A DNA stretch of 64,000 nucleotides from Phocoena phocoena. Lineage: Eukaryota; Chordata; Mammalia; Artiodactyla; Phocoenidae. Made by a program: the position numbers and the translations under genes. Shown in pieces: positions 22,835 through 33,299 of this stretch. Numbering within the stretch: position 1 is the stretch's first letter; every line of letters starts with the position of its first letter. The stretch is from NCBI RefSeq assembly GCF_963924675.1, contig NC_089219.1:148262288-148326287 (forward strand). Reading direction: 5' to 3'. The notes under the pieces are model-generated. The model was given only the letters and a program-made list of their open reading frames with translations. It ran no database searches and had not been told where the DNA came from.

Positions 22835-23955
22835 TGTCCAGTGTATGAGCTTCGAAGCCTGGGTTGCCTGATACTGAGCTAGCTGGGATCAAGGGATCCC
22901 CCTTCCACAGAGGGAGGGGCTGTGTCAAAACTTAGCTTCCCACTGGTCCTGAGGGCCCCAAGCATCCCAGGCGACATGGAGCTGTGTTTCTCAGTATCCC
23001 CCTAAGAGCCAGCAACTAAGCTCAGACTGCTAGACATTTGAGCTCCAAATGTGTATCTCCCCATACAAAGCTGCTCCCACCCTCACCCCACAAAAAAACG
23101 AGCAGATGGAGGTGTTGGGGGCCTCTGCTGGGATTCACCTGCACTCTGGCCACTTCTATGGCCATAAGACGTAGAGAGAAGGCCCCCTGTGTGCACCTAC
23201 TGAAGTCCTGCCCGACGGTGCCTTCACCCTGATAGGGCTTGCTGGTGGTGTTGGAGCCCTTGTTTTACAAAGACAAATCCATATCCTCTACTGGACATCC
23301 TCTGCTTCCTGTGTTGTTTGAGACCATTGCATTTCATGTGGACCTGTTCACGTTTATTCAACTTTAATTTATATTAGCTCATTACCTACATAATCTCATG
23401 GAATCCAGGAGGGTCTGGGAACGCAGCATGAAATACTATTCTACCTCACAAGGAAATTTGTTCTTTCAGAAATGAACAAGGAAAATGCTTGGAGATAAAT
23501 AGAAATAAAATAAGCTTTTTGAAAACAAAGCTGTTCTCCATTGACAATTGTTTTTCTATATCTAGGTAGAATTATGTTCACAAGATCAGGGTAGATATTC
23601 CTTTGGATTTGAAGAATCTGTTTGGAACAGTGTTTGAATCATTATCTCCAAAATGAGCCCCAGTTGAAAGCTCTCCTAAGATCAAGTCTTAAGAGGGAAA
23701 GGGAGCTCACTCAGCCACCTGGGAATGATGTCGCTGTATAAGCTTGGGCAAAAGGAATGATTCTGAAACGACACAGACAATCTGACATAATGTAGATCCA
23801 GAAGTCGGAATCGGGAGCAGTGAGACTGCTTGAAAAGTGAATGGGCTGCTTGAGAACAAAGTAAAGTCTGTTTCTCAGAGGAATTCAGATGGGTGACCGT
23901 TTGGTGAGGTTACATTAGAATGACCAGAAGAATTAGATGGGGGCAGTAATAATAA
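22835..23955. other. Unassigned unique sequence, repeat-poor
   Basis: No transposon or exon recognised; start of a long repeat-poor interval. Confidence 0.35.
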
Positions 23956-23959
23956 TAAG

Positions 23960-24170
23960 AATAATGGTAATTTTTATTTTTTGAAACTTACTCTAGGCCT
24001 AGGAAGGAGCTAAATTCTTTACATACACAGTGTTACTTAATCCTCATAACAACCTCATGGAGCAGGTATTATTATCCACATTTTGAGGATGAGAACACTG
24101 AGGTACAGAGGTTAAATAGTAGAGTCAAGCTTAAACGTCACAGAAATAGGTTTAAATCCAAGTCTTTTTG
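23960..24170 (-). mobile_element. MIR SINE remnant
   Basis: 'taatcctcataacaacctca', 'ggtattattatccacatttt' and 'aacactgaggtacagagg' are the reverse MIR core. Confidence 0.85.
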
Positions 24171-24190
24171 ATTCTAAAAGCCCTTGTTCT

Positions 24191-24577
24191 GGGACTTCCC
24201 TGGTGGTGCAGTGGTTAAGAATCTGCCTGCTAATGCAGGGGACAAGGGTTCGATCCTTGTTCTGGGAAGGTCCCACATACCGCAGAGCAACTAAGTCCGT
24301 GCGCCACATCTACTGAACCGGAACTCTGGAGCCCATGAGCCACAACTACTGAGCCTGCATGCTGCAACTACTGAAGTCCACACGCCTAGAGCCCGTGCTC
24401 CGCAACAAGAGAAGCCGCTGCAGTGAGAAGCCTGTGCACTGCAATGAAGAGTAGCCCCTGCTTGCCACAACTAAGGAAAGCCCGCATGCAGAAACGAAGA
24501 CCCAGCACAGCCAAAAATAAATAAATAAATAATTAAAAAAAAAATTTGGAAAAGATACCTTTAAAAAATAAATAAAT
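24191..24577 (+). mobile_element. Long CHR-1/CHRL-type SINE, full length
   Basis: Head 'gggacttccctggtggtgca', B-box-like ggttcgatccttg, long body with repeated 'acaactactgaagcc'-like units, and an (AAAT)n-rich tail. TSD aaaagcccttgttct perfect at 24176-24190 and 24578-24592. Confidence 0.95.
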
Positions 24578-24599
24578 AAAAGCCCTTGTTCTTGACAGT

Positions 24600-25780
24600 T
24601 AGTCCTGGAAGTCAATGCCATTCTTCTAAAGAATTCTCTGACCCCTGCTAAACTCTTCACTTCTTGATTTAATAGTCATGGAATAAGTCCCCTTACGAGG
24701 GAAGTTCAGAGCCCTTGCACTGTGTGTGGTTACACTGGAGGTTATTTTCCTACAATATTTTCCTCTGTGTGGTCCCCACCTCTCTACTGGCAGATGGAGA
24801 TGAGCAAAGTCAGGCCTCCTAGCAGACAGTGAGCGGGGGCTACCTGCCGAGAGTAATGACTTGTTGTATTGTAAAGTGGAGGGCTGCAGGACAGGGTTAC
24901 TCCAGGCCACTGAGAGTGCAGAAGGCTCCTTTGAAGTAGAGAGTGTAGCTTCTTTGGGGAAGAGTTCTCCAGTGGGTGTCCACGGCACCGATGGGTCTTA
25001 GGGGTGCCAAGATACTGATTCCCCCAGTCAGCACGGCAGGAGGGCAGGTCCTGGGATAGCCAGAGCCTGGATCCCAAAACCTTAATGTCCTTTGGCCACA
25101 GACAGGCTCCCTGATTTCCCTGGTGTTGTATAAACATTATTTTGTATATGTACCTTGATGTGAAAAAGTGAGAAAACCCTATTAAAAGCATATTGCAGAC
25201 AGAATGTTAGTTAGGAGGAAATCACTGAATTTTATGGGAAACTGAGGCTCAGAAGATTTGCTCTGGAGGCTGTTCACAAGTTCCCTTCAGGTTCAGTCAG
25301 GGTGATATTAAGAAGGAGGAAAGAAAAATAAAACAAAAAGAAAAAAAGAAGGAAAACAGAGGATCTCTACTGTCAAAGGGGAGGGAGCTGGTGTGAATGT
25401 TGTGGAGCCTTCAGACCCATTACAGTCAAGCAGGACCTTAGCCAGGGACTTCTTAGCAAGGGGCGATGAATTATTGAAACGCCGGAATTTAACATGCTAT
25501 ACTTACTAATAAGTGCTCTTAGCTACAACCCCAAAAATGTCACTGGATGTCAAGAGAGGATTCATAATGACACTTAAGTTTGCAAAGAATCCCATATTCT
25601 GAAACTGCAGCCAGTACATAACACATGACCCACGTCGTGCTGAGCTCGTATTTAATCTGACAAAGGACAAATATGAGGTGGTGAGAACTTGATGCTTTTC
25701 TCCACCGCCGCTAGAGAGGAGAAGCGGTGGGGCATATTGTTTTTGACACGGCACCTCAATTAGGCCTTAAAGAATAGGTA
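24600..25780. other. Unassigned unique sequence
   Basis: No repeat apart from a purine-rich tract (about 25308-25372). Overlapping minus-strand frames between 24626 and 25191 show no motif or splice context. Confidence 0.35.
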
Positions 25781-26165
25781 GTACATGCTTGATGAAATAG
25801 GAGATGCTACACTGATCCGAGGAGAATTCAGCAGCTTGGTTTGAGGTTTAAGTTTGATGTTCCCCCACCAGGGACCCAGCAGTCACAATAATTACATTGC
25901 TGTCTTTTCATAATATGATTTATTTAGATGTTGCTTTATGAATTAATTCCCTCTAATTGCTGCTCCTCTCACTGTAAATCGAGGTTTCTTGCCTTCTGTA
26001 GTACGACGAACATTATCCTACAGTACAGTAATTAGTCCAATTAGGAAGCAAGGCAGATGCGGGAAACCAATTAGTTTCAGGAATATATCTGTGCCTATGT
26101 ATCCCAAGCACTATTCAATTGAAATTTAATAGCAACTTAATAAAACATTGTTTTATTCATAAACC
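25780..26165. promoter_or_regulatory. Candidate conserved enhancer, homeodomain-site rich
   Basis: AT-rich unique DNA with many TAATT/AATTA cores: aataattaca (near 25888), gaattaattcc (near 25941), ctctaattgc (near 25953), gtaattagtccaattagg (near 26028) and accaattag (near 26067). No recognisable repeat. Dense paired homeodomain cores in a repeat-poor interval are typical of developmental enhancers. The call rests on composition only, without an alignment. Confidence 0.3.
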
Positions 26166-26439
26166 ATCTCCTCTTTCCAAGCTCCCATTTGTTTGTTTAT
26201 CTGTTCATTTCTAACGGAGCCAGCGCCAACTTGCTTCATGCTTGGCGAGTCCCTTTCCAGGCAGAGAAGATTATTATTTTCTCCCTGTTATTGGAGTGAA
26301 GGGATCCTTGCTTGGAGAAGGAGGCAGAGGCCAGTGGTTTGGGAAGGGGTGAACTTTTGGCATCCTCATCCTCTTTATCATAAATGTAACCATCATTTGA
26401 TCCAGGGACTTAAACCAGGAGGTGTCAGCTCTGCATTCT

Positions 26440-26705
26440 ACATACACACATGTACATACATTCTTACACACACAGAAATAAAACATGTATACACAGATAC
26501 ATACACACATATATAGATACACACACGCATACATAAACTCACACACGGACACACACGCACACACACAGATAGATACACATATTAACACACACACTTACAT
26601 ATACACACAGAATCATGCATGTATATACACACAGGTACGTGTATATATCCAAACATACATGCACACTCATACATATGTATACACATATACATGTACACAC
26701 ACATG
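26440..26705. repeat. Imperfect (CA)n-rich low-complexity tract
   Basis: A long run of aca/cac/ata units with scattered changes, giving long spurious frames of His/Thr or Cys/Val on both strands. Confidence 0.85.
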
Positions 26706-27340
26706 TTCTTGGCCACTGCCCCTCAAAGGAACCTTGTTCCTAGGCCCCTTTCTGAATCTAGCAATCTCGCTGGGGCTTTTGCTGCCTTAGTCTGGGCATG
26801 ACTCAAGAGACATCCTACTTCCTGAGGTTTATTTCATTGGAAAATTAGAATAAAATGAATTATTAATCCCCTGGGTCCAAAAAGTTATCTATTCCTCAAA
26901 GTTTCTAAGTATTAACCCACAAATCACCAACAAAACAAAGTGGTTTAACATGCAAACCGTTTGTGCTCTAACCCAAGACAAATTACTGTGGATAACACCA
27001 CCCAGCTACTCACGTAGACAAACAATTTCACCAAGTGTAAAAAAAGGAAGAGGGTTATACCATCCCTTGATTTAATGTAGGATCTGGGGAGTGAAGCATT
27101 GCACACAGAGTGAGGAAAAACTCATGTTTCTTTAGTTGATGAAGGGCTGGCTGACTTTCACTAAAACTGCAGCTCAATTCTCTCTAGAAAGTGGAAGGCA
27201 GGAGGTGTCCTGTTGCATTTTGTCTGAGGAGTGTAGGTACCTAGAATCTCAGCGAGAAAGGGACCTTCAGGAGTGCAAAGACCCTTCTACATACAGCATT
27301 TGATGGAAGAATCTGGAAGCCACAGAAGGGAGCTGGCTTC
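26706..27340. other. Unassigned unique sequence
   Basis: No repeat or exon recognised. Confidence 0.35.
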
Positions 27341-27343
27341 TCT

Positions 27344-27357
27344 CCGCAAGGTGGCAG
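27344..27357 (+). promoter_or_regulatory. CTCF-like site
   Basis: CCGCAAGGTGGCAG matches the CTCF core consensus CCGCGnGGnGGCAG with one difference. A motif match alone does not prove binding. Confidence 0.35.
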
Positions 27358-27479
27358 AGCTAAATCAGCTCAAGTGTGTTTGACTCATCAAGCTGCCATG
27401 TTCTTTGCACAGCCTTCTGCTCCCTCCCTTTAGGAAACACATTTCCAGTTTCTAGAACATCTTTGTACAAGAGTTATTT

Positions 27480-27730
27480 AAAAAAATCTATGGCAAAACA
27501 ATCACAATAACTGAAAATCCCTATCCACTGCTCGATCTGATAGGTAAATTACCGAACTTTTGATTTATGTAACTCATTATCACTGCAGGGTGGTTGCAGT
27601 GATACGCTCCGTTTGTTTCCTTGATCGTTATGTGGTCGCTTCTCTCTATGTCCTGAAAGCAAGGCCTTAATAATAGCCAACGAGGGTAATACAATTAGCA
27701 AGATGTGGCATTAGTGGGTGCAGTTAGCTG
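27480..27730. promoter_or_regulatory. Candidate conserved non-coding block
   Basis: Unique, repeat-free sequence with balanced composition and regulatory-looking words, such as ttgatttatg, cttaataatag and tacaattagc. It lies 130 bases downstream of the CTCF-like site. Inference from composition and repeat absence. Confidence 0.25.
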
Positions 27731-28309
27731 TGTGAGGATGTGTGCTGTGAAGGCGCAAGTGATGAGGATTTCAGTGCAAGAAGTTCATCTTTTGGGACCA
27801 GTGACCCCCTTCTCTCCTGACCCAGGAGAGGGATGGGGCCTGTGAAAGTTCTGTTTATATGCCTAGACAGTCCAGTTGGGGGCCCTTGGGTACAAGCTGT
27901 AGTGTTGGGGGGAGGAGAAGGGAAGAGGGAATACTGTCAGTGTGGAAAGGAAGAGAAAGGATGGCGATAGATCTGTGGTGGATCTCTGAAGAGGGCCGCC
28001 CTCGTGACCTGAGAGATGAGGTTGTTCATTGCAGCTCCCAGAAAGTCATTATTGCTCTTCTGATTGCATCTCTCCCTGGGGGGGACATTGTGACAGCGCT
28101 GGGCTTACAAACGCCCAGCCACTCCAGAGTGGATGACGCACCCACCTAAGCTGATGGAGGGGTGTTAAATCAAAGCTCGAGGAGCAGAAGTGTTTTCCTT
28201 GCCTTCCCAGCCTTTCACCTGTACAGGCACTTTTGCGGGGTGGGTGGGGTAAAAAAGGCAACTGTCAATCAGATCAGTAACATTCTTAAAAAGTCAGACT
28301 CCTTTCTGA

Positions 28310-28650
28310 CAATTCCATACAATTTAATTCCACAAACGCTTATTGAAGAATACCTGACAGTTATAATTATCATTAATAATATAAATAATAATATACTGTG
28401 CTGGAGTGTATGGCTTATTTAAAGAAGAATCATATAGGATTCCTGGCCTCAGAGTTTACAGTCTACTCAGTCATGAGCAAATGGTCCAGATGCCTGTAAG
28501 ACATAGATAATGAGTGATACAGGAAGCATCCAAACGGTGAAGGGTCTGAGAGAAAGGGGGAGGGGATCAGAGGAAGCTTCATGAAGAACATGATATGTGA
28601 GCTGTATCTTGAGGAATGGTGGGTTTGGGGCAAGCAGAAGACATCATCGC
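28310..28650 (+). mobile_element. Ancient mammalian repeat, family uncertain
   Basis: 'cacaaacgcttattgaagaa', 'ggcctcagagtttacagtct', and 'gaagcttcatgaagaac' leading to 'tgagctgtatcttgagg' follow the plan of the same old dispersed repeat seen near 17030 and 51880-52080. Confidence 0.5.
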
Positions 28651-28928
28651 AGACAGAAGGAACAGCCGGCAGCCACGTGGTCATAGGAGAGTAGTGGTAA
28701 TTGGTAGCAGGAATCCAATTTGTCTACAACGAGGATGGCAGTGAACTTTAAAGGTGGGGTCTGCTCTGAAGTTTGGTGGGCACGGGGCAACAACGATAGC
28801 CTTGACCAGGTTTTCTCATATTCTTGGGACTTTTCTAACACAGAAACCACTTCAACGATCCATCCTATCAGCTCTGCTAAATGATTGTTTTGGAAAGTGA
28901 AATGCATGAACCCTTGCAAATGACATTT

Positions 28929-29151
28929 TTAAAAAAAAATTTTTAAAAATATATATTTATGTATTTATTTGGCTGTGCCGGGTCTTAGTCATGGCACACA
29001 GTGTCTTTAGTTGCAGCATGCGGGATCTTTAGTTGCGGCTGGTGATCGAATGGCTAAGACTCCGTGCTCTCAATGCAGGGCGCCTGGGTTCGATCCCTGG
29101 TCAGGGAACTAGATCCTGCATGCGTGCCGCAACTAAGAGTTCGCATGCCAC
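28929..29151 (-). mobile_element. CHR SINE with inverted 5' half (twin-primed)
   Basis: The left part (to about 29045) is the minus-strand tail/body of a CHR SINE ('tatttggctgtgccgggtc', 'agttgcagcatgcgggatc'). The right part (about 29046-29151) is the SINE head in + orientation ('ggctaagactccgtgctc', B box ggttcgatccctgg). The whole is bounded by TSD aaatgacattt (28918-28928, 29152-29162), so the inversion arose at insertion. Confidence 0.85.
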
Positions 29152-29559
29152 AAATGACATTTAATTCTGTGCCCCTCACAACTCTTTATCAGGCGAGTCT
29201 TCAAGCACACGCTCCTTGCAGGCTCATCTACAGTGACAATATTGTATTATTCGTGAGTCCCAAGATTGATAAACTACTGCTGTAAGGTCAGTTTTGTAAT
29301 AACTGAGCAGAATAATCTTTCTCTGTTATTAATGCATATGTGTGTGCAGGGGGAGGTGTTGAATACTAAAAATAGCAGTTATTTAAGTTTTTCCAGGGAC
29401 TTCTCAGGGCCACACTTCTCCAGGAGTCTGCTATTTGGAGGGAACTGGAAACGAGGACAAAAGCTCAAAGACTTCTCAGCCTTCCCTGGGGCCTGCATTG
29501 ATTGTGGGAAGTACTGCATTCAGGGCATCTGCTTTCCCAAGAAATCAATGCAATAACAC

Positions 29560-30190
29560 GAGTGAGAAATGAGTAACAGCAACTGCTTGGCATCCATTCT
29601 TCCTTGTAATTAATATCGTTTGGCTGTGTGAACAGCCCGGAGCTGTCTGGTGGAGAAATGCTCATTCAGGGAAACCAACCAACAAACAAACAAACATGAA
29701 AAGACATGCTGGCACATAATTCTTGCAAAACGCAAAAAAAAGAAAGGGCTTACTTCAAAGCTGACTCTAACTGAATTACCACTGGGGGTTTATGTTTGGT
29801 CTTTTTTCTTATCCTCTGAAAAATCAGCTCATATATTTTCTTGCAACCAAGACAAGCACTCTCTTAATTGTTCCATTAAAAGAGGTGTTGAAATGTTACT
29901 AATTGTCAAATGCAATTAAGTGTAGCAACATGTCACAGGCAAATTAACGGAAAGCCAGGTGCTTGGGGGGGGCACAGCATTTATACTGATGGGAATAATC
30001 ATTATCCTTTCCTGTAGGTGACTCCTGCTTGCCTAACCACAGAACTATGCATGACACTGGCCCCTGATTAGAGCTTTTAAGGGTTTCTGACTCATCAGTG
30101 GCCATTCGCTGTGAGTAGTTTTTAGCTGTTCTCTCTCTAAAAGCTTGATCGTGATGTTATGAGCAGAGAGAGTGCTGGTAACTTGAAAAG
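29560..30190. promoter_or_regulatory. Candidate conserved non-coding block
   Basis: Repeat-free; contains several AT-rich cores (gtaattaatatcg, cttaattgttcc, ctaattgtcaaatgcaattaag, tgactcatcag AP-1-like at about 30090). Composition-based inference only. Confidence 0.25.
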
Positions 30191-30454
30191 TCAGTTACCC
30201 AGAGAAAGGGAACAGTATTTGCAGAGAGTTCCCAAGCTCACACCTGAAATTGCATAAAGGTGTATCCACAGGGAGAGAGGTGCCTTACACAGGAGGTGCT
30301 GTGGTCCCAGTAGGTTAGGTAGGTTCTGCAATCCTTCTTTTGATTTCACATTTATTCACTGCACACATGTTTCCACTATAATACGTGCAGTGAGACAAAT
30401 CCTGAGACCCCTGCTTTGGTTGTCAGCTACTTCATTGAGGTCAAGCACACACAT

Positions 30455-30575
30455 TTTCAACTAGACTGTAAGCTCTTTGATGGCAGGAACCTGATCCTGT
30501 TCTTTTACTGTAGCTCCAACATCTAGGGCAGTGCTTAGTACATATTAAGAACTCAATAAGCATTTAATGAACACA
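30455..30575 (+). mobile_element. L2 3' tail
   Basis: 'ctagactgtaagctctttga', 'ggcaggaacctgatcctgtt', 'gaactcaataagcatttaat' are the L2 3' UTR. Confidence 0.85.
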
Positions 30576-30579
30576 CAAA

Positions 30580-31180
30580 AAGAATTCAGCAAGTTGGGAG
30601 AGGGAATTGCTCTGGAGGAAGAGGGTACATTTGGTTGGGAATTCATACTTGCGGAGGCATTCGAAGACTAGCAAGACACTTAAAAGACCAAATTCCAGAT
30701 GAGGTCAGAGCTGGAGGTGGAAAATTGAACATCAATTATAAAGAAGGGAGAGCTGAACTGTGGACTGAGATCTGTTCCTGATGGAAGAGCAGTGAGAGGC
30801 CTAAAGGCTCAGCCGGGGCAGGTGCTCATCGTGCAAGGTGGGAGGGACTGTGGTGGGGGCAGAGGATGCAGACCCCTCTGTTACCATCCATCCTGCTGCC
30901 AGGCCCTGAGAGGGCTGGGAAGGCAGTAGAAGACATTGTCTTCCCAGCTGGCCGGGGCTTTCTGGATGGGGACACAGCCACAGGAGGGCAGTAGTCTGAG
31001 GGCCTGTGTGGTTTTTATTTTTCTGATACCAACAACCAATTATCCGACACCAGCTGGGTGTTCAAAAATCCAATTCAGTTCAGATGCTAAGTATCTGGAG
31101 TTAATGCAGACCCCACAGGTCAAGGGCCAGTCCCATAGGACTGCCCCCATTTCAGACACCAGCCACAAGTGGGGTGCCCA
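30580..31180. other. Unassigned sequence
   Basis: No element recognised up to about 31030; the last part may belong to the LTR that follows. Confidence 0.35.
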
Positions 31181-31184
31181 GGTT

Positions 31185-31745
31185 ACCCACCCTTCTGCCC
31201 AGCTGCCTGCAAATTAGAAGATTCCCACCACTCCCTCCTTGGGTTTGATGATTCGCTAGAACAACTCATAGACCTCAGGAGAGACCTTTGTTTACTATTA
31301 CCTGTTGAGTGTAAAGGGTACAGCTCTGGCACAGCTAAGTGGAAAAGAAGCATAGGGCAAGGCATGGAGGGGGGTAGGGTGGGAGGTTGGGAAGCTTCCA
31401 TGCCCTCAACCATCCTCTAAGCACATGGATGTGTTCACCCACTGGGAAGCTCCCTGAAACCCACTAAGATTTCATTATGTAGGCATGACTGGTCCAACCA
31501 TTCGTGATGGAGCTCAATCCCCAGCCCCTCGCCCCTTCCCAGTGGGGCTGAAAGCTCTAACCCTCTAATGGTTGGTTTTTCTGGTGACCAGCCCCCATCC
31601 TGAAGCTATCTACTCACCTCGGTTATGCCATCAGCACACAAGACACTGTCATCACTCAGCAGTTTCCAAGGGTTTTAGGAGTTCTGTGCCCGGAACACGG
31701 ATGACAAAGACCAAATATTTATTTATTGATTGATTTAATTATACC
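31185..31745 (-). mobile_element. ERVL-type LTR (MLT2-like)
   Basis: 'gattcgctagaacaactcat', 'acatggatgtgttcaccc', 'atcctgaagctatctactc', 'tttccaagggttttagga' and 'aaagaccaaatatttattta' match the reverse of an MLT2-type LTR as I recall it. It contains no polymerase or other gene. Confidence 0.6.
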
Positions 31746-32019
31746 ACAGGGCCCATTTTAAAGATGTGCCCACGGGGAGCTCACTCCACATGGGACTGTG
31801 ATGAAATGGGCTGTCCTGGGTATTTCCCTCCTGTCCTGGTCTCACTTTGACTCCAAATTTTCACACTTTTTGAGGCAAGAAATTTGCAGCTCACAAGATC
31901 TCTCCCTGTCAACCTATACAACCTTTACACTCCTGCGTAGATTTCTGTGGAAACCCAGTATTGTGGAAGTTAGCCTGGGGTCAGGTAAGGCACAAAACAA
32001 ATACAAGCAGGTAATGGGG

Positions 32020-32640
32020 TTCAGGGCAGTACCCCCCAAATATGCAACTTTGGCAAATTGATTAGCTTGTATTGAAGTTGCTTGAGAAACAGTCAGTGCA
32101 AGAAAAAGACACCTACCTTCCTCTCTGTCCCCCTAAACACAGGAAATAAATCTACCATGTGGAAAGTACCCTCCCTATACCAGGGAGTAGAGAGACATAC
32201 TTTTGGATTTTCTTTTGGCTGTGGATCGCAGCTATGGGATCTTAGTTCCCGACCAGGGATGGACTCTGCTGTGGAAGCGCAGAGTCCTAACCACTGGACT
32301 GCCAGGGAAGTCGCTAGAGAGACATTCTTACCACCAGAGATAGGAAATTCAGGGCTGAGAAGGCCATGTAAACAAACCCTGCTTCGTTTCTTCACTAATT
32401 ATTACCCAAGCCTAAGTTTCTTTGCCTTGCCAGTTCTTCACAAATTTAATGTTTCTTTGTCTAAAAGGTGTAAAAGCTGCCTGTTTTGGTCATTTCTTTG
32501 AGTCTTATATTTCTATGACCTTCTGCATATATGAAATTAAAATTTGATTTTTTTCCTGTTAATCTGTCTCATGTCAATTTAATTATTAAACCAACTGGAA
32601 GAACCTAGAAGGGTAGGGGAAAAATTTTTCCTCCCTACCT
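32020..32640 (+). mobile_element. LTR related to the 7.4-14.4 kb provirus LTR
   Basis: Its 3' end ('ttttcctgttaatctgtctc' and 'caatttaattattaaacc', then 'gaagaaccta'/'ttttcctccct') matches the reverse complement of both provirus LTRs, in the opposite orientation and more diverged upstream. A CHR SINE is inserted within it. Confidence 0.6.
32203..32314 (-). mobile_element. Short CHR-1-like SINE
   Basis: Minus-strand head segment ('ttttggctgtggatcgcagc', 'ctaaccactggactgcc'). TSD tagagagacatactt (32188-32202) versus tagagagacattctt (32315-32329). Confidence 0.9.
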
Positions 32641-32754
32641 AGGCAGTGTATAAATTTACTTCCAAACTTGGGTACCAGATTTTGGATTCCTTTTGTTTTC
32701 AATTTAAAATAGTAGTTGTGTTGGAATAGGCATAAAACTGAGTGGTCATCTTGT

Positions 32755-32915
32755 CAAATAATTCAAAAGTGGTGACCAAAAGTTCACCTGAAGAACTCCT
32801 AAAAAATAAAGATTTCCAGGCTGTACTCTGAGATTTATAAAATCAGAATTTCTGGAGGATGGAGACAGGAGGGCAAGAATCCATATTTTATAAGCTCCCC
32901 CATGTGAGTCTGATG
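32755..32915 (+). mobile_element. MER5A-like DNA transposon remnant
   Basis: 'gtggtgaccaaaagttcacc', 'aaatcagaatttctgga' and 'cccatgtgagtctgatg' follow the hAT-type non-autonomous MER5A. Diverged. Confidence 0.6.
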
Positions 32916-32974
32916 TCTAAACTTATTCATTTTATTCAGCCAATCATCCCCTTCAAATTTGTCTGGAGTCTTTT

Positions 32975-33188
32975 TTTTTTTTTTTTTTTTTTTTTGCGGT
33001 ACGCGGGCCTGTCACTGTTGTGGCCTCTCCCGTTGCGGAGCACAGGCTCCGGATGCGCAGGCTCAGCGGCCATGGCTCACGGGCCCAGCCTCTCCGCGGC
33101 ATGTGGGATCTTCCCGGACCCGGGCACGAACCCGTGTCCCCTGCATCAGCAGGCAGACTCTCAACCACTGTGCCACCAGGGAAGCCCT
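32975..33188 (-). mobile_element. CHR-2-type SINE, full length
   Basis: T-run, 'gcggtacgcgggcctgtcac', head 'gccaccagggaagccc'. TSD tgtctggagtctttt perfect at 32960-32974 and 33189-33203. Close to consensus and therefore young. The long frames on both strands here are SINE read-through. Confidence 0.95.
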
Positions 33189-33299
33189 GTCTGGAGTCTT
33201 TTGAAGACACATACATCCTCTCTCTTACACCTCTCCTCCTGGCAGCATATAAAGAGACTCTCATCTCCTGCAGGGGGATGAACATAGAAAGTTGAAGAC

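Noticed and set aside
24191..24290. tRNA-gene-like A and B boxes
   Set aside because: They belong to the heads of tRNA-derived SINEs; no cloverleaf or mature tRNA end is formed. The same holds for the other CHR copies.
26274..26790. His/Thr- and Cys/Val-rich frames of about 100 codons
   Set aside because: Produced by the (CA)n tract on both strands.
28093..28119. Short hairpin (gctgggc/gcccagc) as a possible microRNA precursor
   Set aside because: The stem is only 7 pairs with an 8-base loop, far too short for a pre-miRNA.
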